The notes under the pieces are model-generated. The model worked only from the letters and a program-made list of their open reading frames with translations. It made no database searches and had not been told where the DNA came from. DNA of 64,000 bases, taken from Ureaplasma sp. ES3154-GEN (GTDB lineage Bacteria > Bacillota_I > Bacilli_A > Mycoplasmatales > Mycoplasmoidaceae). Of this stretch, positions 56,879 through 64,000 are shown piece by piece. Where the stretch lies: assembly GCF_025780075.1 (NCBI RefSeq), contig NZ_JAOXHM010000003.1, positions 1-64,000 on the forward strand. Direction: 5' to 3'. The translations under genes were made by a program, and so were the position numbers. Positions within the stretch are counted from its first letter, which is position 1. Every line of letters begins with the position of its first letter.

Positions 56879-57352
56879 ATGATTGATCGTTTGTTAAATC
56901 GCCGACTGAAGTTTGTCGCATTAATGGATATCTTACAAAACTTATTTTTAATCCCTTTATTAGTAGTGATTGGTTTTTGGGTATCATACAGTAGTTATTT
57001 AAATCGGAATTTTGATTTAAATTACCGAGATTACTATAGTCTTGAAACGATGGCAGAAATTAATTGATACAACCAACAATTAACAAGCTTAATTGTTATG
57101 TTTAGTTTATTGTTAATTCTTTTTGTTTTTGCATTTAGTTTTAATTTGGTGGTGATTACCAATTTTCTTAAGAAATATATTAGCAAGGTTAAAGAAGAAT
57201 ATAATCAACGGGTACGAATTAGTTTATATTTAAGTTATATTCCTATTCTAAACTTTGTGATTGCGATCTTTTTGCTAGTGTATTATGCTAATCTGAATGA
57301 CTGAAACAAGGCGTTAAATATTCAAAGTAATAATTACGTTTCCGCATATTAA
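56879..57352 (+). CDS. Three-helix membrane protein closing the opp operon
   Basis: This 157-residue protein has three hydrophobic segments: LFLIPLLVVIGFWVSYSSY, VMFSLLLILFVFAFSFNLVVI and YIPILNFVIAIFLLVYYA. Short basic loops (NFLKKYISKVKEEYNQR) lie between the last two. It begins nine bases after oppA. No family was recognised. Together with the 38167-38607 protein it brackets the transporter genes, and the two have similar size and helix number. Confidence 0.75.
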
Positions 57353-57360
57353 AACTAAAT

Positions 57361-57400
57361 AAAAATCACCTGTTCTTATCAAAAGAATAGGTGATTTTTT
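57361..57400 (+). terminator. Strong rho-independent terminator ending the opp operon
   Basis: Arms 57361-57377 and 57384-57400 pair over ~16 bases with one mismatch around a 6-base loop, with a T-run on the descending arm. Confidence 0.88.
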
Positions 57401-57629
57401 GTACTTATTTATTTTTTGTGTAAAATGTACAAAAAACACAAAAAAAGCGTAAAAGATTACACGAAAAATGTTTAAAATATTTTGCCTTAAAAACTAATTA
57501 AATCCGATAAAATAAGGGTTAAAATGCTTTTTTTATTGTTTTTTTAAATAAAAAAACATAAAAATTTCCGAAAATATTTATTTTTTGCTACTATTTATAT
57601 AATTATTTTATGTTGAAAGGATATATACT

Positions 57630-58730
57630 ATGAAAAAAACAAAAACATTAAAATGAGTTACATTATCATTAACAGCTATGATTGGTATCGCAAGTATTAC
57701 CAGTATTGCAGCAGCGTGCAAGAAGGAAAATAAGATACGAGAAAAAAATGATAAAGATAAACAACAAACACCTGACAATAATAATTCAGTAGATGCAAAC
57801 AATACTAAACGAGATACAAACCAAATGTTAGATGTTACTAAATATGGTGTCAAAACGCCTTTTAACCCAGCAACAGGTCGCACAAGAACATTGTTGTTTC
57901 CAGCTGATCGTAATGGCAACAAAATGGATGCTAATGGTGTTTTTCATTTCAAACTTCATTTAAAACCTGTACGAGGTGTTAAGGGTGAATGAGTTGCGAT
58001 TGCAACCGAAGTTAAGTCTTTAACTGATAATTCTTTGGTGCGTGATGCAAATGGTATGCCTATTGTTAAAACAGCATTTACAACCGCTGTTGATACAAAT
58101 AATGATCAAGACTTTCCGTTAGCTTTTGCTTTCGATGGACCAAACGCACTTGAAGATAAGAAATTCTATACATTCTTGTTCTATGCACTTGATGGTTCTG
58201 AACGAATTTTATATCAAGAAGATCATGTAAAAAATAGTGCTGATACCTTCCCTGCTACTTTACCGGCTAGTGCAAAAATGACGAACCAAACACTTGATGT
58301 AACTAAGTATGGAGTTGCAAAATATATGGGTAGTATTAAAACGCGTACGTTAATTCACCCAGCAGACACAGCTAATAATAAACTTGATGCACAAGGAGTG
58401 TTTAATTTTGCTTTACACCTTGCACCAGTGCGTGGTGTAACTGGCGAATGAGTTGCAATTGCAACTGAAGTTAAAGGTGCAAATGATAATTCATTAGTTT
58501 TAGATAATAATAAAATGCCAGTTGTTAAAACTACTACTACAACTGCCGTCCCTACAACTAACGATGCTGACTTTCCGTTACGTTGAATGTTTAATGGAGA
58601 TAACAAATTAGAAAACAATAAATTTTACACATTTATTTTCTACAAAAAAGATGGTTCTGAACGAATTGTGTTCAAACCCGAAGTAATTGAAAATAACACA
58701 GATATATTCCCGGCAAAATTACCCAATTAA
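57630..58730 (+). CDS. Surface lipoprotein made of two tandem ~150-residue repeats
   Basis: This 366-residue lipoprotein has a signal ending in IAAAC (Cys30). After a short charged Asn/Asp linker come two tandem domains, residues ~64-218 and ~219-366. Both start NQxLDVTKYGV, contain LHLxPVRGVxGEWVAIATEV, and run through a FYTFxFY strand to DGSERI and a closing F-P-A-x-L-P. Similarity is high at the protein level but drifted at DNA level, so duplication is not recent. The pattern suggests a beta-sandwich domain; no known family was recognised. ATG 57630 follows AAAGGA. It stands alone between two terminators, so it is separately regulated. Confidence 0.82.
57819..58283 (+). repeat. First copy of the ~150-codon domain repeat
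   Basis: Codons 64-218 of the lipoprotein gene, starting NQMLDVTKYGV and ending just before the second NQ..LDVTKYGV. It is 7 codons longer than the second copy. Confidence 0.75.
58284..58727 (+). repeat. Second copy of the ~150-codon domain repeat
   Basis: Codons 219-366. The best-conserved stretches against the first copy are LDVTKYGV, PVRGVTGEWVAIATEVK and KDGSERI. The central TTTTTAV segment has diverged. Confidence 0.75.
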
Positions 58731-58740
58731 TTTAAAAATT

Positions 58741-58782
58741 AAAAAATCTTTTTCTGTTTATAAAAATGGAAAAAGATTTTTT
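58741..58782 (+). terminator. Rho-independent terminator after the tandem-repeat lipoprotein
   Basis: Perfect 14-base arms AAAAAATCTTTTTC (58741-58754) and its complement (58769-58782) around a 14-base loop. Confidence 0.82.
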
Positions 58783-59636
58783 CTTGAATGTAATTTGCTT
58801 TTTTGCTATTGTTATAAATTTTCCTTATACTTTCTTAAATACTCTTAGCTAATTTTTTATTGATTTTTTGTCAGATTATAAGTTTTTAAAAGTTATAATT
58901 GTTTAAACAAAATATCTAAAACAATATTTTAAAAGTATTGTTATATTAGTATTTTAGTGCTTGATATTATTTTTCATTCCAATTATCGTTGTTAATAATC
59001 TTTTGAGAAATACATTAAAAATACATATTCAAATTAATGTAGAAGATCTAGTAGTAATAAGAAAATTATGCAAATGGTTTACTTTGTATGTTATCTACTT
59101 TTATGTTGCTTTTGGTTTTTATGACTAATACTCGGTAGAAGCAAATTTAAGATAATCCTTACCATAAGAATTTAAAATCGTTCCAATTATTATTAAAAAT
59201 AATTAGTTTAATTGAATTATATAGCGTTTTTTTTTTTTTTTGAACATCTATTAAAATTAAAGAAAAAATAAAAAAATGTTAAATTTGGTTGGTTTTATAA
59301 AAAAATTTTTAACTCACAAAGAATTAATTTAGATAGAGTAGAAAATAATAAATAACAAAAATATTAATCGGCTGTATTGAGTAGTGTATTTGCGTATTTA
59401 GAAGTTACATATTTTACTATTTTTATTAATAAAACATATTTATAATTCGCGGATTGTTAGAATAGAGAATTTTTAAAATAGTACAGTTTTAAAAATTTTT
59501 AATTAAAAAAACGCAATAAATATCATTGTGACGTTATTGAGAATAAGGATGTAGAAACAAACCCCATATTATTAAGCCAACACACATTTTAACCACAAAC
59601 AACGAACTAAAAATTTATGAAGGAGAATAACTAAAA
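58783..59636. other. Gene-poor A/T-rich region with a 15-T homopolymer
   Basis: About 850 bases hold no supportable gene. A run of fifteen T occupies 59227-59241. A weak hairpin (AACAATATT..., paired with AGTATTGTT) lies near 58920-58945. GAAGGAGAATAA at ~59618 is the ribosome site for the next gene. One 35-codon hydrophobic ORF near 59070 lacks a ribosome site and was not accepted. Confidence 0.5.
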
Positions 59637-59825
59637 ATGAAATTAGAAAATTTAAAAATTTATTTCACATTAGCTGACATTGAATGAGAGGTATCAACAC
59701 TACATAGCACAGCACGCTTAACAAACTTAATTACTAAGGAAATCTGATATATGCCCTTATTTTCTGAAAACGTGTCTTTATTCCGTCTAGCCCGTTTTAT
59801 TAAAACTAAAATATTAAATGAGTAA
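59637..59825 (+). CDS. Small protein opening a phage-like gene cluster
   Basis: This 62-residue protein of unknown function is readable only with UGA as Trp. Sequence features are MKLENLKIYFTLADIEWEV, KEIWYMPLF and a basic end (RFIKTKILNE). A good AGGAG site precedes ATG 59637, and its stop overlaps the next start by 8 nt, a phage-style arrangement. No homologue was recognised; coupling to the next gene is the main evidence that it is real. Confidence 0.6.
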
Positions 59826-60657
59826 TTATAAACCTTTAAAAGAGTTAAGCACCAAAGAAAAAGGGCAGATTTTAAAACAGATTACCGACGGACGCTTTAA
59901 AACCACCCGGAAAACCAAACTAACACGTAATGAACAGATTAATAAGGCCTTTAACAAAACTTTTAACCAAAAAAACTATGCCGACCATATGACTATTCTT
60001 GAAAACAACCAATCACTAGGGAAAAACTTTAAAATTGATAATACTGTATATAAAAGTTATAAATTTTCCCCATCGGGGCAGTTATCAATTGAAGTTATGA
60101 AATCTGGACGAACGATAAAACTAAAACAAAAAATTGTTCGCGATAAATTAAATAGTAACTTTTATAACAAACATTTCAACCGTAGTGCTGATTTGAATTA
60201 TGTTATCGGAAAACTAAACCACGGTTATGCTACTTTGTTTGACCCTGACGGTTATCATTACGATTTTAACAGTGTTTTATCCGCATCAAGTGCTTATCAC
60301 GGGGACGGGCGCAGTAAATCATCGCCCCCAATTACTAACGAAACCGAGTTTGAGGCCACTTTTGGGGAAATTTTAAATAGCCTTGAAAAAGCTAAAAAAG
60401 TAATTACCGCACAGGAGGCCAAAGAAATCCGCCGTTTATTTCAACCCTTAATTAAAGCATCCGCTATGCAACAGCAAATAAATTCTTTAAAACATCTAGG
60501 ACAATGAAAAGAGGCTGATAAATTAACGATGGAATTAATAGATTTTGCCCGCCATACGGGAAAATGATTGCGTTATTCTTATAACAAACCCCTAAGAGGC
60601 TATTTATCTAATAAAACAAAAATTTTAATGCGGGTGTTAGGATTGCCACGAAAGTAA
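59818..60657 (+). CDS. Basic 279-residue protein of a phage relic
   Basis: This Lys/Arg-rich protein has no signal or membrane helix. It has an N-terminal KxxKTTRKTKLTRNEQINKAF region, a central GYATLFDPDGYHYDFNSV, a helical stretch (EKAKKVITAQEAKEIRRLFQ) and the end KTKILMRVLGLPRK. Codons such as CCC, GCC and CGG are more frequent than in neighbouring genes, hinting at foreign origin. I do not recognise the family. Its size, basic character and place directly before a phi29-gp16-like fragment would suit a terminal protein or a structural/packaging protein of a phi29-like phage, but this is a guess. TGA at 60505 is read as Trp. Confidence 0.65.
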
Positions 60658-60663
60658 TAAGTA

Positions 60664-60840
60664 ATGGATAAAGCAATACAACAATATTTTTCGGATATTA
60701 AAAACGACAAATTTTTTGATTTAAACAAAGTTTTAAGTATTCCCTTAGACGTTAAAATTTATGTTATTAATGGTGGAAAAAATATCGGTAAGACCTACCA
60801 AATCGAAAATCATACCAAAAGTCTTGATTCGGAAGTTTAA
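60664..60840 (+). pseudogene. N-terminal fragment of a phi29 gp16-like DNA-packaging ATPase
   Basis: This 58-residue ORF starts MDKAIQQYF and reaches a P-loop, VINGGKNIGKTYQIE (GxxxxGKT), at residues ~34-48, then stops ten residues later. Recalled phi29 gp16 also begins MDK and has its P-loop (GARGIGKSY) within the first ~35 residues, so the match is in position and context as well as motif. The Walker B and nuclease domains are missing, so the gene is truncated and cannot be functional. It starts six bases after the preceding gene. A terminator hairpin follows at 60882. Confidence 0.55.
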
Positions 60841-60881
60841 TTAATTACATTAAATTTATTATTTATGAATGTTAGCTTATG

Positions 60882-60918
60882 AAAATAACCATCAAATAAG
60901 AAATGATGGTTATTTTTT
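60882..60918 (+). terminator. Rho-independent terminator after the phage relic
   Basis: Arms AAAATAACCATC (60882-60893) and GATGGTTATTTT (60905-60916) pair perfectly around an 11-base loop, followed by more T. Confidence 0.82.
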
Positions 60919-61268
60919 AAAAAGATTGAATTAAAATAGAATAAAAATATAAAATACAATGATATTTTTTATTGTAAAAGTACAAATATTATTTTGAATA
61001 ATTGCACTTTCTAAGGTATAAATTTTTTTAATTTTAATTGTTAGAATAGTTTTTAGATTGTAAAAAATATAGTCTGAAATTACAACAATTTAAAACATAA
61101 AGAATTTAGTTGTTAGTTGCTACGTTACTTTTGAATTAATTTGTTTTGTTATGTGTTTTGCACGTTGGAGTAATTAAAAAAATAATTGTTTAGTAGCAAG
61201 TATATAATTAATTAGTGAATTAGTATAAAAATTTGATTACTTTAATTACGTTATAGGGAGGTGATTAT
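60919..61268. other. A/T-rich intergenic region upstream of a short lipoprotein
   Basis: No gene, tRNA or clear repeat was found. Promoter-like TATAAT-related sequences occur near 61200. A strong GGGAGGTGA ribosome site at the right end belongs to the next gene. Confidence 0.5.
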
Positions 61269-61559
61269 ATGAATAAAAAACAAAAACGTATTCTTGGTCT
61301 TGTTTTCGGATCTTTTGCCATTGCTGCGATTACCATCCCAGTAGCTGCAAGTTGTTCGAAAAAAGATAAATACCAAGAAGAATTTAACAAGTTACTTAGT
61401 GAATACAAAAAACTGATTCCAGATGCTAGTATTGCAAATATCACTCTTCAACCAATAGAAATTGCATTTAAGGAAGCAAAAACAGACGAAGCAAAATCAG
61501 CTGTGATTGAATCACTTAAAACTATTATTAATGCAACTAAGTTAATGCAACTAAGTTAA
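61269..61559 (+). CDS. Short lipoprotein
   Basis: This 96-residue lipoprotein has a signal (KRILGLVFGSFAIAAITI) ending in VAASC (Cys29). The mature 67 residues form a probable helical hairpin (YQEEFNKLLSEYKKL, then EAKTDEAKSAVIESLKTII). The 3' end contains a 14-nt tandem duplication (TTAATGCAACTAAG, ~61528-61555); removing one copy would change only the last few residues. It may be the conserved front of a once longer lipoprotein. The ribosome site is one of the strongest in the window. A perfect terminator follows. Confidence 0.7.
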   Translation: MNKKQKRILGLVFGSFAIAAITIPVAASCSKKDKYQEEFNKLLSEYKKLIPDASIANITLQPIEIAFKEAKTDEAKSAVIESLKTIINATKLMQLS

Positions 61560-61602
61560 TGCATGTATAATACATTTGATTAAGCTGAATAAATTATTTA
61601 AA

Positions 61603-61640
61603 TATTAAAAAGATAGACTCGAAAGTCTATCTTTTTAATA
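61603..61640. terminator. Perfect 17-bp hairpin terminator
   Basis: Arms 61603-61619 and 61624-61640 are exact reverse complements around the tetraloop CGAA, with T-runs on the descending side. A partial copy of the descending arm (TATCTTTTTAATATT) recurs just after. Confidence 0.88.
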
Positions 61641-61967
61641 CGAGTTTATCTTTTTAATATTTAAAAGAATTAAGAACAAAATTTAATTTAGCAAATTAAC
61701 TAATAAATAATCAGATGTTTTTTGGAAAGAACAAATTGAGATAAAAGTTAATCATCTTATTAAATATATTTATATGCTCGAAAAAACAACTTCTAATAGT
61801 TTATATTTGTCTTTTAATGCTTTTAGACCTTTTGCATACAGCTTTTGTAGATAAAGAAAGTGTATAATTAGGCGTTAAAAACATTAAAATTAACCGCTTA
61901 ATTATTATTTATTTATAATTAACCATTATATTGTATATATCTTTTAACTTTAAAAGGATTGATAATT
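61641..61967. other. Leader region of the large repeat lipoprotein
   Basis: About 330 A/T-rich bases contain no gene. TATAAT at 61863-61868, ~100 bases before the next start, is a likely -10; a good -35 is not evident. AAAAGGA at ~61952-61958 is the ribosome site. Confidence 0.45.
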
Positions 61968-64000
61968 ATGAAGAAAAATAATTATTTAAAAATTGTAGGT
62001 ATTAGTTTAAGTTTTAGTTTAGGTGTTTTGCTAGCACCACTGATTGTTGCATGCAAGCCAAATGATATTAAGTCTAATAATAAGCAGGAAGCAGAAGGGT
62101 TGAAAAAATTAGATATTAAAATCCAGACAATTAATATTAAAAATTTAAGTTCACATAGCGCAGTGGTTATTTTAAAAATAGTTAATCCTAATTCTATAGC
62201 ATTAAATAAATTTGAATTGCAAATATCAAAAAATATTAAGGCAGTTGGTCGCTATGATAGTGGCAGCAAGGAAATAATTTTTGAAATAACTGGTTTGGAA
62301 TCTGGGACAAAATATAATCTATTGGATTTAATTATTAATGATTTTAAGATTGAGCTAAAACCTTATAGTTGATACTTTGAAACGTTGGCAAATAATAAAG
62401 ATTTGGCTTTGATTCAACCTAATTCAGATCCATCATTAGCGAAGAAAAATAAATACAAATTGGTTGATCTTAATGCTGCAACCACAGCAACTACTGCTGA
62501 TATTGTTTTTTCATTTGCAAAAAAATTGGATGGTTTAGAACCATTAATCTTGGAGATTATTAATACAAGTGATAAAAAAGTTATAACAAGTAGTATCAGA
62601 GCTAAAAATAATGTAGAACAAATTTTTAGTTTTTCGAACCTTGTGCCTAACACAAATTATAAAATTTTGTCCTTAAAAATTCATAATGAAGCTATACCAT
62701 TCGAGTCTTTTGCAGATTTTATTTTTGTTACAAAAGTTCTGGAAAATTCTGACAATAAGAACAACTATGAGGATTCTAAAAAAGAAGAAGAACCAATTAA
62801 CCACGATGAGACAAATAATTTAGATTCCAACGAATCTAATTTAGATGACCACAAAACATCTGAACCAATAAATTCTAATGATTCAACAAATGAAAATTTA
62901 GTAAATAATCAAAACACTCAAGAGTCTAAAACTAATTTAAACCCTACAAATAATGTATTGGATCCAAGCGCTAAAACTAATGAGTCTATGGATGATAATG
63001 ATTCTTTAGACCAAGAAACAACAACAGATTCAAATGTGCCAAATAACACCAATGTTTCAAACAACCAAGATAATAATTCGTCTTCTTCACCGAAACAAGA
63101 TGATGTAAAAGATAAAGATTCATACGAAATTAATAATTTAAGTTTTATTGAGATTACAACTAGTAGTGCTGTTCTTGTTTTAGATACTAATGCACATTTT
63201 AGTAACAATTACATTAACCTTACTTTTAAAATTAACGACCAGGATGAAACAGTAAATTTAACAACGAATATATCAAATAATAAGTTAAATTTAACAAACC
63301 TCACACCCAATACTAATTATAATTTAGTTGCCTTGCGCATTGGGACACAAGAATTTAATTTAACTAACAGTCCATTTGTCACAAATTTTACTACTTTGCA
63401 AGACACAAATGATAGCTCTGATTCATCTGTTGAGCAAGAGAAAAAAGAATCAGAAACAGACCAAGAGTCTGATGACCAACAAACTGAATCTGTTGGGCCA
63501 TCAAGCAACTCTATGATTGATGATTTTGTGATTAGTTCTATTATCTATTCTAATATTACAAATAACGCCGCTGAAATAGTTGTTAATTTTGATAAACATC
63601 AACTTCAAGACACGACAAAAAATCGTTTCAGTTTATGATTAAATGATCAACGGTTTGAAAGTGTTTATCTTCCTAAAAGTAGCCAATTAATTTTTAGAGT
63701 TAATGGTTTAGATAAAAATACAGATTACAAAATTAAGAAAATTAGTTTAAATGACCAGATTATTAATCTAAACACCAATAATTTAAGTTTTAAAACAACG
63801 AATATTTTAACTAATAACATCCAAAAAGTTTATTATGAAAACATAACTGCTAATTCGGCTGTAGTTTATGTACAATTACAACAACCAATTGATGTGGAAA
63901 CCAATCTTAATTTATACTTTCACAAGTTGGGAAGTGATCAAAAACATGCATTAAGTAGTTATGAGCGTTTGAATGGTTCACAGTATAAATTCACATTAAC
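61968..64000 (+). CDS. Large surface lipoprotein with FN3-like/DUF1410-like repeats (truncated by window edge)
   Basis: The first 677 codons are present; no stop occurs before base 64000. A signal ends in IVAC (Cys29). At least five Ig/FN3-like units of ~90-100 residues follow. Each has an SAVVxLxx-type strand and a hallmark LxPNTNYKI/LxxLxI segment (GLESGTKYNLLDL, LVPNTNYKILSL, LTPNTNYNLVAL, LDKNTDYKIKKI). Acidic Asn/Ser/Asp/Glu-rich linkers separate units 2/3 and 3/4. The pattern recalls DUF1410-repeat surface proteins of Ureaplasma and relatives, by memory only. The start is ATG 61968 (a TTG at 61959 is less likely) with AAAAGGA upstream. It is probably an adhesin or variable antigen. Confidence 0.8.

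Noticed and set aside
59068-59180. 35-codon hydrophobic ORF in the gap before the phage relic
   Set aside because: No ribosome site and no similarity; expected by chance in A/T-rich DNA.

Overview
The window comes from a Mollicute that reads UGA as tryptophan (translation table 4). Almost every long gene stays open only if in-frame TGA is read as Trp: hsdR, sufB, proS, rpsG, tuf, oppB, oppC, oppD, oppF and both giant surface-protein genes. The DNA is strongly A/T-rich, lipoproteins with short lipoboxes are abundant, and genes are packed with 1 to 20 nt overlaps. The archaeal/eukaryote-type ProRS ending in Tyr, a PDxFFG-family giant protein and a surface protein with DUF1410-like repeats suggest the Ureaplasma / M. 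penetrans-M. iowae side of the pneumoniae group. That placement rests on memory of those families, not on a search.

Layout. (1) 1-6.3 kb: a type I restriction-modification locus. hsdM and hsdS lie on the minus strand and hsdR diverges on the plus strand. The hsdS region holds two head-to-head target-recognition half genes bounded by a perfect 22-bp inverted repeat, which looks like an invertible specificity switch. (2) 6.7-9.2 kb: a subtilisin-like protease gene broken by three single-A indels in A-runs, followed by an overlapping lipoprotein gene. (3) 9.35-13.3 kb, minus strand: a 1,091-residue lipoprotein and rpe. (4) 13.4-19.3 kb: a compact sufC-sufD-sufS-sufU-sufB-proS operon with a half-length SufD. 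(5) 19.35-27.3 kb: an acidic repeat protein, a pyrimidine-nucleoside phosphorylase, alaS, ruvX and a one-pass membrane protein. (6) 27.4-36.1 kb: smc-ftsY-ylxM, then rpsL-rpsG-fusA and tuf with its own promoter and terminator. (7) 36.2-36.9 kb: a small DUF2188-like gene and two doubtful mini-ORFs.

(8) 37-57.4 kb: one long oligopeptide-uptake operon, in order lipoprotein, 3-TM protein, oppB, oppC, oppD, oppF, a 2,521-residue membrane-anchored PDxFFG protein carrying HEYGH, a 1,755-residue OppA-like lipoprotein and a 3-TM protein, then a strong terminator. Several parts are enlarged: OppD has a ~280-residue acidic N-terminal extension, OppF an inserted block, and OppA a ~770-residue helical insertion. 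The likely logic is extracellular proteolysis coupled to capture and import of peptides. (9) 57.6-64 kb: an accessory surface region. It holds a lipoprotein built of two tandem ~150-residue repeats, a 15-T homopolymer, a three-gene phage relic whose last member looks like the N-terminus of a phi29-gp16-type packaging ATPase, a short lipoprotein, and the start of a large repeat lipoprotein that runs off the right edge.

No rRNA, tRNA, CRISPR array or complete insertion sequence was recognised.
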